Positions 53,799 through 63,078 of a stretch of DNA of 64,000 nt are shown here, piece by piece (the first letter of the stretch is position 1; every line of letters starts with the position of its first letter). Source of the DNA: Natronosalvus halobius (lineage in GTDB: Archaea > Halobacteriota > Halobacteria > Halobacteriales > Natrialbaceae); assembly GCF_024138145.1 (NCBI RefSeq), contig NZ_CP099997.1, positions 3,162,001 to 3,226,000 on the forward strand. The letters run 5' to 3'. Both the position numbers and the translations under genes were made by a program. The notes below the pieces were generated by a model that was not told the origin of the DNA, made no database searches, and saw nothing but the letters and a program-made list of their open reading frames with translations.

Positions 53799-54905
53799 AT
53801 GGATGGACTCCACTTGACAACTGCACATACACCACTTGATACACGTATATTTGATAAAGAGGCAAAAAGTCTCGCGGAGTACGGATTTGATATTGGAATT
53901 ATGGCTCATAATACCCCAAATGGTGAAGATTACCAAGTTTCATTTTATGACTTGGGGATACCGTCTACACGCATTGATCGCTGGAAGAACGTTCTACAGG
54001 CAGCTAGAAAAGCGAAGGACTTAGATGCATCTATCTATCATTTCCATGATCCGGAGCTGATACCAGTTGGATTGTACTTATCTAAGATGACGGACTCTGC
54101 TATAATCTATGATGTGCATGAGGACTATGGACATATTGCATCCATGAGAGAGTGGATTCCTAACATGGTGGCCCCATTTCTTTCGAGAGGAGTTCCCCAA
54201 ATAGAGAGATATGCATCTTCTCGATTTGATGCTGTAGTTACTGTTTCAGAATGGATTGCAGAACCGTTTGTTGATATAAATGATAATGTCTGTATTGCAC
54301 ATAATTTCCCAAAAGTAGGTTCACAACCCGTTCATGATAAATCAATCGAACGAACTTCTGAATATGTGCTTTGTTATGTAGGGGGATTGGTAGATGTTCG
54401 AGGCATTCATCGTATGTTGCGTGTTCTAAAAATATTAGTTGATCGCGATATTGACATTGAGTTATGGGCTATTGGATCTTGGAAACCTGACGCAAACAAA
54501 GCACAAGCAAAACATTTCATTCAAGAAAATGGATTGACTTCACGTGTTAAATTCCCTGGATATTTAGATCACGACGAGATGTTTCAATATCTCTATTCAG
54601 CAGATGTTGGACTTGCCCTATTAGATGTTCAGCATTATCAAAAAGGAGTTCCAACAAAACTTTTCGAATACCTTTATGCTGGATTACCAATTATTGTGAC
54701 TCCGATTGACGCAATTGGTAAATACATGCCTGAAAAATATTGTCACACAGTCTCACAAAGCGATATGGTTGCAACAGCAGAAACCATAGAGACGGCACTT
54801 GAGACTAACTATGACAAGCAAGAGATGCGGTCACTTGTAGAGGAGAAGTATAGTTGGGAGTCCGAAGCTGAGTCTCTTATATCTCTTTATAATAGATTGG
54901 TCTAG
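53799..54905 (+). CDS. GT4-like glycosyltransferase
   Basis: A 368-residue GT-B enzyme beginning MDGLHLTTAHTPLDTRIFDK. The N-terminal half has IYHFHDPELIPVGLYLSKM and IIYDVHEDY; the C-terminal half has YVLCYVGGLVDVRGIHRMLR, FPGYLDHDEMFQYLYSADVG and GVPTKLFEYLYAGLPIIVTP. The Lys-x-Phe-Glu-Tyr motif is the GT4 donor site. It adds a hexose-type sugar to the growing glycan; the donor is unknown. The start is chosen by the TATA spacing. AT-rich. Confidence 0.87.
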   Translation: MDGLHLTTAHTPLDTRIFDKEAKSLAEYGFDIGIMAHNTPNGEDYQVSFYDLGIPSTRIDRWKNVLQAARKAKDLDASIYHFHDPELIPVGLYLSKMTDSAIIYDVHEDYGHIASMREWIPNMVAPFLSRGVPQIERYASSRFDAVVTVSEWIAEPFVDINDNVCIAHNFPKVGSQPVHDKSIERTSEYVLCYVGGLVDVRGIHRMLRVLKILVDRDIDIELWAIGSWKPDANKAQAKHFIQENGLTSRVKFPGYLDHDEMFQYLYSADVGLALLDVQHYQKGVPTKLFEYLYAGLPIIVTPIDAIGKYMPEKYCHTVSQSDMVATAETIETALETNYDKQEMRSLVEEKYSWESEAESLISLYNRLV

Positions 54906-54932
54906 ATTCAATACATTGCATTAACGCCATCG

Positions 54933-54940
54933 TTATATAC
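54933..54940 (+). promoter_or_regulatory. TATA box of the asparagine-synthase-like gene
   Basis: TTATATAC is centred about 27 bases before the ATG at 54963, so transcription should start at or next to the start codon. Confidence 0.6.
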
Positions 54941-54962
54941 GTCTGCCAATACCACCTTCATA

Positions 54963-56429
54963 ATGACGAACCCTGACCAATTTCGAAACCAATATCTTTT
55001 GACGTCTGCTGACAGACCAGGTAAATATGAAGCTTGGCCAGATGAATATATTGATGAGAATTTGATCTTATATTCTCATCCAGATTTACCGGTTCGCTCT
55101 GCTTCTAAGAACCAAACTACAATAACGTCTATAGGGTATATTTTGGACCCTCTCTCGCCAAAAAAGTCAAATTTTGAGATACTCAGTCAACTGGCCTCTG
55201 ATCTCAATGCTGATGGTGACCCATTTGAAGAAATTAACCACTTAGGTGGGAGATATGTATTAATTATTGATCACCCGGAAAACCAATTACTGGTTCCAGA
55301 TGCTGGTGCCCTTCGCCCAATTATGTATGGTCGTATAGGTGATGATTTAGTTATCACTTCTTCGCCGAAACTGTCTCTCGCGTGGTTCGATACGGAACAG
55401 GTAATGAATAAACAAAAGGAAAACTACATACCACGAATCGGCTGGCGAGTGGGTAGGGGTACAGACGATGATCGTCTAACGCGTGTTCTGGCAAATCATT
55501 TTCTTGATCTGGAAAAGCAGTCACAATCTCGGATTCCCTATTCTCCTCCATCAACTATTAAATCAATAAAGTACTCCTCAGAACTTTTGGAAGGAACTCT
55601 CAGAGCAATTGTTGAACGATTCGAAAATCCCCAGATGTGGATCTCTGGCGGATTGGATTCTCGTATGCTTATTGCTGCATCAAAACCGATTTCAGACCAA
55701 TGTCAATATATCGTCTTTAATCGTAATGATGTTAAAGAAACAGATGTGAGTATTGCCCAACAATTGCAGGTGGAATTAGACATTGATGTTACGACAGCTG
55801 ACCTCGGACCTATTAGCGCGTCATTCAAAAATAAAATTGATTCCAATTTCTGTTCACCTAGATATGATAACACTCTTCCAAATGTTGAATGGACCGGAAA
55901 TAACCAATCAGAAAATGGCATTGTAATTTCGGGAATTGTATCAGAAGTAGGTCGGACCTTCTACGAACACCCTACAAAAGAACTATCCGCTGAGCTTTGT
56001 CATACCTTGGCTCACTTACCACAAACAGAGTATAGCTATAGAGAACTCAACAACTGGCTCGATTGCGCAAAAAGATATGAAAAAGAGAGTGGAATTAACC
56101 CATATGATCTATTTTATTGGGAGCAGAAGATCAGTAATTGGGGAGCACGAGCCGGTCGTGAGTTAGATTTGGTGAGCGAGTTATCTGCTCCATTTGCAAA
56201 CCGTGAACTACTGCACACGATTTTGCAGACGCCTCGAGAGGATCGTCGTCCACCGAAGTATACTACTTCTCGGAGGATAATCCAAAACTGCTGGCCTGAA
56301 TGTTTGGAAGTCCCAATCAACCCAAATAAGACATTGACGGACAAAATGATGAGCTACATTAAATCAAGGTCTCAAACAAACTTACTACATTACAAGATCA
56401 AAGAGGCCTATTATACTGCAAAGTATTAA
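54963..56429 (+). CDS. Asparagine-synthase-like amidotransferase (WbpS-type candidate)
   Basis: A 488-residue protein. Residues 1-170 resemble the glutaminase half of asparagine synthase (DGDPFEEINHLGGRYVLIID then PDAGALRPIMYG), but there is no N-terminal Cys, so it cannot split glutamine. The synthetase half has the ATP loop PQMWISGGLDSRMLIAAS (about 225-242) and later motif GARAGRELDLVSELSAPFAN. It activates a carboxyl group and forms an amide. In Pseudomonas O-antigen clusters a related protein, WbpS, amidates uronic acids. It stops 3 bases before the convergent 2-epimerase gene of the ManNAc3NAcA set, so amidating that acid is a reasonable guess. Confidence 0.8.
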   Translation: MTNPDQFRNQYLLTSADRPGKYEAWPDEYIDENLILYSHPDLPVRSASKNQTTITSIGYILDPLSPKKSNFEILSQLASDLNADGDPFEEINHLGGRYVLIIDHPENQLLVPDAGALRPIMYGRIGDDLVITSSPKLSLAWFDTEQVMNKQKENYIPRIGWRVGRGTDDDRLTRVLANHFLDLEKQSQSRIPYSPPSTIKSIKYSSELLEGTLRAIVERFENPQMWISGGLDSRMLIAASKPISDQCQYIVFNRNDVKETDVSIAQQLQVELDIDVTTADLGPISASFKNKIDSNFCSPRYDNTLPNVEWTGNNQSENGIVISGIVSEVGRTFYEHPTKELSAELCHTLAHLPQTEYSYRELNNWLDCAKRYEKESGINPYDLFYWEQKISNWGARAGRELDLVSELSAPFANRELLHTILQTPREDRRPPKYTTSRRIIQNCWPECLEVPINPNKTLTDKMMSYIKSRSQTNLLHYKIKEAYYTAKY

Positions 56430-56431
56430 CT

Positions 56432-57496
56432 TCATTGTAAATCCTCTAAGGCTTGGACGATTTTGCTTGCTGCTGCACCATCGCCATATGGTTGCGCATC
56501 TGATTCTGGATAAGGGGGGTCTAATAGTGCCTCTCTAATCAGTTCAGAATTTGCTCCGACCAAGATATTGCCCCTAGCTTCAACTGTTTCTGGCCATTCA
56601 GTTTCTTCTCGTAGTGTGATGCAGGGAGTGCTGAGGAAAAATGCCTCTTTTTGAACACCTCCTGAATCAGTCACAATTACGTTTGCCTTTGCTTGGAGCT
56701 TTACGAAATCAAGATAGCCAAGCGGGTCAACGAGTATAAGTTCGTCTTTGGCTTTCTTCAGTAGATCGTAGTGGGAAAGCTGTTCTCTTGTCCTTGGGTG
56801 GGCGGGAAAGACAACAGGGCGTCGATCTTCTATTAAGGGCGAAAGGATGGCGCCCAGTCGGTCTCGGTTATCCGTGTTTCGAGGTCGATGAACTGTCGCA
56901 AGGAGATAATCTGTGTTTATGAGATTGAGATCTTCAAGAATCGTTGATTGTTTTGAGGCCTTTTCATGTGCCCACAATAATGAGTCATACATAACATCAC
57001 CTACATTGCGAACGTTGTCTGTGATATCTTCTTTCTTTAATTGTTCCAGAGCACGTTCACTCGGCGTGAATAGAATATTCGATGCGTGGTCAGTTAGAAC
57101 TCGGTTTACCTCTTCTGGCATATTACGATTAAAACTTCTGAGTCCGGCTTCAACGTGTGCAAGTTGCACGTCCATCTTTGAGGCGGCTATAGCTGCTGCA
57201 AGTGTTGAGTTCGTATCTCCATAGCAGAGTACTAGATCCGATTGGTACTCACTTATGAGTTCCTCAAGATCAACCATCATTTGGGCAGTTTGCTTTGCGT
57301 GGCTCTCAGATCCAACACCCAAGTTATGATCTGGCTCAGGAATACCGAGTTCGTCGAAAAAGATATCCGAAAGCTCCTCATCGTAATGTTGTCCAGTATG
57401 AACGAGCACTTCGTTATGTTGTGGCCGGAGTTCTCGAGAGACAATAAAGGCTTTAACGAATTGTGGTCGTGCACCGACTACGGTAAGTACGTTCAT
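56432..57496 (-). CDS. wecB: UDP-sugar 2-epimerase, non-hydrolysing (WbpI/WecB family)
   Basis: A 354-residue protein starting MNVLTVVGARPQFVKAFIVS, with VHTGQHYDEELSDIFFDELG, LAHVEAGLRSFNRNMPEEVN, NVRNVGDVMYDSLL, LVDPLGYLDFVKL and IVTDSGGVQKEAFFL. All the binding residues of the family are present. WecB makes UDP-ManNAc; WbpI does the same on UDP-GlcNAc3NAcA. The divergent operon contains the other four Wbp steps, so WbpI is the better guess, though sequence alone does not decide. The extra start at 57508 is dropped. Confidence 0.9.
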   Translation of the reverse strand: MNVLTVVGARPQFVKAFIVSRELRPQHNEVLVHTGQHYDEELSDIFFDELGIPEPDHNLGVGSESHAKQTAQMMVDLEELISEYQSDLVLCYGDTNSTLAAAIAASKMDVQLAHVEAGLRSFNRNMPEEVNRVLTDHASNILFTPSERALEQLKKEDITDNVRNVGDVMYDSLLWAHEKASKQSTILEDLNLINTDYLLATVHRPRNTDNRDRLGAILSPLIEDRRPVVFPAHPRTREQLSHYDLLKKAKDELILVDPLGYLDFVKLQAKANVIVTDSGGVQKEAFFLSTPCITLREETEWPETVEARGNILVGANSELIREALLDPPYPESDAQPYGDGAAASKIVQALEDLQ

Positions 57497-57613
57497 AATC
57501 GTACACAAAACCTACCACGGCATTTTCTTATGTCATTCGATACCGTTGTTGTGGCCGCTTCATTGATTACTGGGATCCATATGAATCGGAAGATTATCAG
57601 GCACTGACCACAA

Positions 57614-57621
57614 TCTAAATA
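57614..57621 (+). promoter_or_regulatory. TATA box of the Wbp-like operon
   Basis: TCTAAATA is centred about 27 bases before the ATG at 57645. This favours that ATG over the GTG at 57636 and predicts a leaderless transcript. The region 57497-57635 also holds the divergent promoter of the 2-epimerase gene. Confidence 0.5.
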
Positions 57622-57644
57622 GACAGAAACAACAAGTGAATGAG

Positions 57645-58193
57645 ATGAACGAAAAAGCTACGATTGGATTTGAGTATACGGAGGACTCACATGAGCCACG
57701 TATTGGGTCTGACTCAACGATCAGGTCAGGAACGATAATCTACAATGACGTCGTAATTGGTGACCACTTTTCTACAGGGCATTATGCTCTCGTGCGAGAG
57801 CTAACCGAAATTGGCGACAATGTACTAATCGGAACAAACACCGTCATAGACGGCCGATCAGTTATTGGCTCGAACGTCAGCCTGCAGACGGGCGTCTACA
57901 TCCCCTCGAATACGACGATTGGTAGCCAGGTATTCATCGGCCCACACGCAGTACTGACGAATGACCAGTATCCGGTTCGACAAGATACTGAACTATCTGG
58001 CCCAACAATTGAGGACCATGTTTCTATTGGGGCGAACTCAACAATTCTCCCGAACGTCACAATTGGTGAAGGTTCGTTCGTCGCAGCTGGCTCAGTTGTC
58101 GTTGATGATGTACCGCCGCAGACGCTTGCCGTTGGAATCCCAGCAGAACATCGATCACTACCAAAAAATCTCCAAGGAGGAAACGACATTTGA
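57645..58193 (+). CDS. Left-handed beta-helix acetyltransferase (WbpD-like)
   Basis: A 182-residue hexapeptide-repeat protein (MNEKATIGFEYTEDSHEP). Repeats run from about 25 to 165: IRSGTIIYNDVVIGD, IGTNTVIDGRSVIGSNV, then SIGANSTILPNVTIGEGSFV. A loop GPHAVLTNDQYPVRQD carries the active-site area. It should acetylate the 3-amino group of UDP-GlcNAc3NA. First gene of the rightward operon; its stop overlaps the TTG start of the aminotransferase gene by 4 bases. Confidence 0.85.
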   Translation: MNEKATIGFEYTEDSHEPRIGSDSTIRSGTIIYNDVVIGDHFSTGHYALVRELTEIGDNVLIGTNTVIDGRSVIGSNVSLQTGVYIPSNTTIGSQVFIGPHAVLTNDQYPVRQDTELSGPTIEDHVSIGANSTILPNVTIGEGSFVAAGSVVVDDVPPQTLAVGIPAEHRSLPKNLQGGNDI

Positions 58194-59263
58194 TCCCGAT
58201 TGCAAACCCAACGATCAGCGACGAAGCAAAGGAACGTGTTCAGGCAGTTCTCGACAGTGGAATGCTCGCTGATGGGCCGGAAGTCCGAGAATTTGAGCGC
58301 GAATTCGCTGATTACTGTGGGGTTGAACACGCAGTGGGCACTGCAAACGGAACGACTGCCTTACACGCCGCTCTTGAAGCGCTCGATATTGGCGAAGGCG
58401 ATCTCGTATTGACGACTCCGTTTTCGTTTATCGCAACGACGAATGCAATCCGCTTTAGTGGGGCCGAACCGGTTTTTGCAGACATTGACCCAGATACCTA
58501 CAATCTTGACCCAGATTCAGTACGGAAAGTCGCATACGAGCGAGATATCGACGCGATTGTTCCAGTTCATCTCTACGGTCTCCCTGCAGAGATGGAACCC
58601 ATTTGTAAGCTTGCCACTGAACTCGACATTCCAGTAATTGAAGACGCGGCACAGGCACATGGAGCAAAGTACCAGGGCGATAGGGTTGGCTCGATCGGAG
58701 ACGTCGCCTGCTTCTCGTTCTATCCGACGAAGAATATGACGACAGGTGAAGGCGGAATGATCGTTACTGATCGGGACGATATTGCATCGTCACTTCGTCA
58801 GTTCATTAACCACGGCCGGACGGGGTCGTATGAACACGAAACGATCGGGCACAATTTCCGTATGACAAGTATCGCAGCTGCAATTGGTCGAGCACAACTA
58901 CAGCAACTTCCGGGCTTCATCGAAACGCGCAGGAAGAACGCGGAACAGCTAACTGACGGACTCGAATCGACGTCACTTGAAACACCATCTGAACCGAGTC
59001 AAATGAAACACGTTTACCATCAGTACACGGTCCGTAGCAACGACCGAGAAGAGTTCAAGTCGTATCTTTCGAGCCAAGATATCGGCTCGGGCATCTACTA
59101 TCCAACGTGTATCCATAACCAACCGGCATATGATAATTTGGAGGCGACGGCACCGAACGCAGAGGCTGCCGCTGACACCGTTTTCTCACTACCCGTCCAC
59201 CCAGCAGTCTCGACGAACGATATTAAACACATGATTGATGTGATCACTACCTATGAGTCGTAA
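58190..59263 (+). CDS. WbpE-like aminotransferase (DegT/DnrJ/EryC1 family), TTG start
   Basis: A 357-residue PLP enzyme. The start is TTG at 58190, supported by AAGGAGG about 8 bases before it and by the family N-terminus IPIANPTISDEAKERVQ. The cofactor Lys is in FYPTKNMTTGEGGMIV, and IEDAAQAHGAKYQG has the Asp for the PLP ring. It would aminate the 3-keto sugar made by the next enzyme. A strong ribosome binding site and a non-ATG start are notable in an organism with many leaderless genes; both fit re-initiation inside an operon. Confidence 0.87.
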   Translation: MIPIANPTISDEAKERVQAVLDSGMLADGPEVREFEREFADYCGVEHAVGTANGTTALHAALEALDIGEGDLVLTTPFSFIATTNAIRFSGAEPVFADIDPDTYNLDPDSVRKVAYERDIDAIVPVHLYGLPAEMEPICKLATELDIPVIEDAAQAHGAKYQGDRVGSIGDVACFSFYPTKNMTTGEGGMIVTDRDDIASSLRQFINHGRTGSYEHETIGHNFRMTSIAAAIGRAQLQQLPGFIETRRKNAEQLTDGLESTSLETPSEPSQMKHVYHQYTVRSNDREEFKSYLSSQDIGSGIYYPTCIHNQPAYDNLEATAPNAEAAADTVFSLPVHPAVSTNDIKHMIDVITTYES

Positions 59264-60230
59264 GGAAATCGACGTTGGTGTTATGGGTGTTGGATCAATG
59301 GGCCAGCACCATGCGCGGGTGTATAGTGAAATTCCGAACGTAAATCTTGTCGGAATCTCTGATCTCAACGAGGAACGCGCAAGCACAGTCGCCCAAAAGC
59401 ACGATACAGTGGTGATGGATAGCGACGAACTTTTGGCTACTGTTGATGCTGTCTCAGTAGTCGTTCCAACCCAATTTCACTACGATATGGTAACGACGTG
59501 TCTCGATGCAGATGTTGCGACGTTCGTGGAAAAACCTGTCTTGGATAATCTCGATCGTGCTGAAGACCTTCGATCACGGGTTAAATCTGTAGATGTTCCC
59601 GTACAGGTTGGTCATATTGAACGATTCAATCCAGCGATAACCGCACTAAAAGAGATTATTGATGATCTGTCAATCGTCAGTATTCGAGCTCAGCGGCTCG
59701 GCCCGTCGCCTGACCGAAAAATAAAGGATAGCGCAGTCTTGGATCTAATGATCCACGATATCGATATCGTTCTGTCCCTCTTCGGAGAAAGACCCTCCTC
59801 GGTCACAGCAAATGGTGTCAATGAGAACCGACATGCTGCGGCACTTTTGGGATTTAGTGGGGATCGAATGGCATCACTCACTGCGAGTCGAAAGACACAG
59901 CAGAAAGTCCGGACACTCGAAATCACCGCAGAAGAATGTTTCATCGAACTGGATTACATCGATCAATCGATAGAGATCCACCGGAATTCGGTCCCAGAAT
60001 ACATCGAAAAGAACGGGGACGTTCGGTTCAAACACGAGAGTATCATCGAACGGCCGACCATTCAAACTAACGAACCGCTACGCAAAGAACTTGAATCGTT
60101 CATTGAGGCGACAAGGTCTAACTCACCACCAGAAGTCACCGTCCAGGATGGAATTGATGCACTCGCAGTAGCTTTAGAGATTGAAGGAATAGCCAACTCC
60201 GAAATACAGGAGGTGAATTTTGATGAGTGA
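59253..60230 (+). CDS. WbpB-like Gfo/Idh/MocA sugar-nucleotide 3-dehydrogenase
   Basis: A 325-residue oxidoreductase starting MSRKEIDVGVMGVGSMGQHH. The NAD motif GVMGVGSMG, the family triad FVEKPVLDN (Glu-Lys-Pro) and GHIERFNPAI are present. LDLMIHDIDIVLSLFG includes the usual catalytic Asp/His. It would oxidise C3 of UDP-GlcNAcA for amination by the aminotransferase. It starts 11 bases inside the previous gene and overlaps the next by 8, so the operon is tightly packed. Confidence 0.88.
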   Translation: MSRKEIDVGVMGVGSMGQHHARVYSEIPNVNLVGISDLNEERASTVAQKHDTVVMDSDELLATVDAVSVVVPTQFHYDMVTTCLDADVATFVEKPVLDNLDRAEDLRSRVKSVDVPVQVGHIERFNPAITALKEIIDDLSIVSIRAQRLGPSPDRKIKDSAVLDLMIHDIDIVLSLFGERPSSVTANGVNENRHAAALLGFSGDRMASLTASRKTQQKVRTLEITAEECFIELDYIDQSIEIHRNSVPEYIEKNGDVRFKHESIIERPTIQTNEPLRKELESFIEATRSNSPPEVTVQDGIDALAVALEIEGIANSEIQEVNFDE

Positions 60231-61611
60231 GAGCAACACGTCACAGGCCGGTGTCACGAAACTCTATGGGTCGGACAGCAATGAAACGCTTCAACGAGAG
60301 GCATTCTTGAACGGTGAAATCCCGGTTGCTGTCTACGGTTTAGGGAAAATGGGCCTTCCCCTGGCTTCAGTATTCGCTGAAACCTGTGGAAACGTCATCG
60401 GCGCAGATATCAATCCAGAGGTGGTGGCGACTATACAGAGTGGAAATAGTCATATTAAACGAGAGCCCGGTCTTGGAGATCTCGTTGAGAAACTTGTTAC
60501 ATCCAACGATCTCCGAGCGACTAAGGAGCCCCGTGAGGCCGTACAGTCAGCGTCAGTTCACGTAGTTATCGTTCCAACGCCGATCACTGATGAAAAAGAG
60601 CCCGATTTAGCTATCTTAGACGCCGTTGTTTCGGATATCGCAACGGGGCTAGACGAGGGCGATTTGGTGCTAATCGAGTGTACCGTTCCGCCCAAAACGA
60701 CAGAAGAGCGCGTGTTTGAACAGCTAAAATCCGAGTCTTCACTCTCTGAGGGGGAGTTTGGGGTCGCGTTCTGCCCTGAGCGCACCTCCTCGGGTCGAGC
60801 CTTGAAGGATATTCGAGGTGCGTATCCGAAAGTTGTTGGAGGTGTTGATGCTGAAAGTACGCGAGCAGCATCAATTATCTATAGCGAAGTGAATTCTGAG
60901 GGGGTACTCGAGGTTTCAGATGCGACAACTGCTGAAGCAATAAAAGTGTTCGAGGGAGTATATCGAGACGTCAACATCGCTTTAGCGAACGAGTTGGCAC
61001 AATTCACCGATGAACTGGGAATTGATGTTCGTGAAGCAATTGAGGTTGCAAATACCCAGCCGTTCTGTAATATCCACGATCCCGGTCCAGGAGTGGGTGG
61101 TCATTGCATTCCGTATTATCCATACTTCCTGATCAAGCCGTTTGACGCTCCTTCGCCGCTTCTCTCTACTGCCCGGTCAGTGAACGATTCAATGCCGGAA
61201 TTCACCGTCTCGAAAGTATGCGAGGGACTACAAACAGGGGGTATTGATGTTGAAAATGCAACTGTAGTAATTTTTGGATTGACATATCGACCCGGTGTCG
61301 AGGAAATACGAGCCTCTCCCTCAATTCCAATTTCACGTGAGCTAACTCAGCTCGGGGCAGATGTCTATGGAGTTGATCCGGTACTTGAGACGTTTGAGGC
61401 ATTCAGCGTTGAACCGATTACGATTGAAGACATGTATCAACTAGATATCGATGCTGTAGTACTCGTTACACCACATAATGAATTTGAATTGATTCGATGG
61501 AACGAATTAGAAACCAGCGAGAATGGACCTTTTGTCGTCATTGATGGGCGAGCAACGCTTGATGATATGAATCTCTGGTGCTACACAATTGGATCAGGGG
61601 CGAACAATTAG
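60223..61611 (+). CDS. wecC: UDP-N-acetylhexosamine 6-dehydrogenase (WbpA/WecC family)
   Basis: A 462-residue protein from the ATG at 60223, with AGGAGGTG about 8 bases upstream. The NAD motif is VYGLGKMGLPLASVFAETCG; IECTVPPKTTEE and FCPERTSSGRALKDI follow. The catalytic Cys is in GPGVGGHCIPYYPYFL (about residue 290). FGLTYRPGVEEIRASPSI is the C-terminal domain. It oxidises C6 of UDP-GlcNAc (WbpA) or UDP-ManNAc (WecC) to the uronic acid. The other genes here point to UDP-GlcNAc as the substrate. Confidence 0.92.
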   Translation: MSESNTSQAGVTKLYGSDSNETLQREAFLNGEIPVAVYGLGKMGLPLASVFAETCGNVIGADINPEVVATIQSGNSHIKREPGLGDLVEKLVTSNDLRATKEPREAVQSASVHVVIVPTPITDEKEPDLAILDAVVSDIATGLDEGDLVLIECTVPPKTTEERVFEQLKSESSLSEGEFGVAFCPERTSSGRALKDIRGAYPKVVGGVDAESTRAASIIYSEVNSEGVLEVSDATTAEAIKVFEGVYRDVNIALANELAQFTDELGIDVREAIEVANTQPFCNIHDPGPGVGGHCIPYYPYFLIKPFDAPSPLLSTARSVNDSMPEFTVSKVCEGLQTGGIDVENATVVIFGLTYRPGVEEIRASPSIPISRELTQLGADVYGVDPVLETFEAFSVEPITIEDMYQLDIDAVVLVTPHNEFELIRWNELETSENGPFVVIDGRATLDDMNLWCYTIGSGANN

Positions 61612-61689
61612 TTAGTAGCCATATTCGGTAAGTATTATTTGTCAGCTCATTTTTCGAAACTGAAGACGTCTTTAGAGTTCACAAACAAT

Positions 61690-62853
61690 TTACTCCTGGG
61701 TCCGGTCAACTGTTTCCCAGACGACAATGTTCTTTCCACGTAGGAAATTCATCAACCCGAGAAGCATACCATAGTTCGCCTGAAGGAAATAGTACGGGAC
61801 GTGAATAGTTAATGGGCTTTCAATATCGAACCGATCCGCAAGCCAACCAAATGCAGCAAACAGATAGAACAAAAACTGCCCACTTAGTAGCAATTGATAC
61901 ATAACCGAGTCATCTCTTGCTGCCAAACCAATGTTTGCGATGAAAACTATGACTAAGAGTATAGGGGAGAGCCATCGTAATATCTTGTGTGACCAAAGTT
62001 GATATGCGAACTTTATGTCTCGAAATGGATTCAACAATTCGGGAAAATCAGCTATACTGTTCCAACTTCTAGTAACAATTCGTATTCGACGCTGAAGTTC
62101 TGTTCTGGTTGAATCACTTGTTTCTTCCCAGGCGACGGCATCTGGAGCATACTTGACGAACTCTCCGTTTCGGATAATTGAAAGTGGTTCAGTAAAATCA
62201 CTTATTGCAGCGGGTGATTGAGGTACGTACGATTCTGATCTAACCGCATAAATTGAGCCGTTCCCGCTGACAGGCGAATGAATTCGCGATTCAAGTCGCT
62301 TAATCCAGGACTCGTATTTCCAGTAGAATGACTCGCCTTCGACGGCACTTGAGTCTTGATATCGTAATTCGCCAACGACACAACCCACATTTGAGGAAAA
62401 ACCTTGCACAAGTTCAGCTATTGCGTCGGGTTCGTAGATGCTATTGGCATCTGAAAAGACGAGTAGATCCGCATCAACCTCATTTGCAACGCGGTTTTGA
62501 CATTCCGTTTTCCCAACCCGCCCTTCAATTCGAATCAGAGTGACCCCTTGCTCTTGATATCCTGCAACTATTTCGTCTGTTCTGTCGTCTGACTCATCAG
62601 AAAATACGATAATATTGAGTAACTCTGATGGGTAGTCCAATTGAAGACTGTTTTCAATTTTTTCGGCAATGACGTCCTCTTCATTATATGCTGCGATAAT
62701 TAGCGCAACGCTCGGAAGACTTGTTCCTTCGTTTGATTGAACTCCCTCTTGGAATAGAGTCCAGAACTTAAGAGATATTGGATATAAAAAGAATGTATGA
62801 ACTAATCCCAGAGCAGTTCCCCAGAACAAAATTGTCAATAATCTCAAAATCAT
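61690..62853 (-). CDS. Membrane-bound GT2-family glycosyltransferase
   Basis: A 387-residue protein with an N-terminal membrane helix (LTILFWGTALGLVHTFFL), a GT2 domain and two or three C-terminal membrane helices (about 300-375). The GT-A motifs are VALIIAAYNEEDVIAEKIEN, the metal-binding LLVFSDANSIYEPDAI, and SGNGSIYAVRSE, with a Q/R-x-R-R-W-like IRIVTRSWNS. Such enzymes use the membrane lipid carrier as acceptor and could start or extend the glycan. Convergent with the dehydrogenase gene, 78 bases apart. Confidence 0.9.
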   Translation of the reverse strand: MILRLLTILFWGTALGLVHTFFLYPISLKFWTLFQEGVQSNEGTSLPSVALIIAAYNEEDVIAEKIENSLQLDYPSELLNIIVFSDESDDRTDEIVAGYQEQGVTLIRIEGRVGKTECQNRVANEVDADLLVFSDANSIYEPDAIAELVQGFSSNVGCVVGELRYQDSSAVEGESFYWKYESWIKRLESRIHSPVSGNGSIYAVRSESYVPQSPAAISDFTEPLSIIRNGEFVKYAPDAVAWEETSDSTRTELQRRIRIVTRSWNSIADFPELLNPFRDIKFAYQLWSHKILRWLSPILLVIVFIANIGLAARDDSVMYQLLLSGQFLFYLFAAFGWLADRFDIESPLTIHVPYYFLQANYGMLLGLMNFLRGKNIVVWETVDRTQE

Positions 62854-63078
62854 TGACTAGATCGGATACGTCCAAATTGATCGGTCCTGAATAGATGCTG
62901 AGAAATTTGTCTGATATCCATATCTCATAATTCCAGTCCTTCATCAAGAATATGTCTATCTAATGCCGCTCCACATCTACAGTGACCTTTTCTAGGTTAT
63001 ATTTGATATTTGGTAAAATCATAGAATTATATAATAATAAGAATCAATGAATTCGAGAAAGCCCTACCTCCCACTCCA

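Noticed and set aside
54963-56429. Housekeeping asparagine synthetase (asnB)
   Set aside because: It lacks the N-terminal Cys for glutamine use, is AT-rich and lies inside the glycan island.
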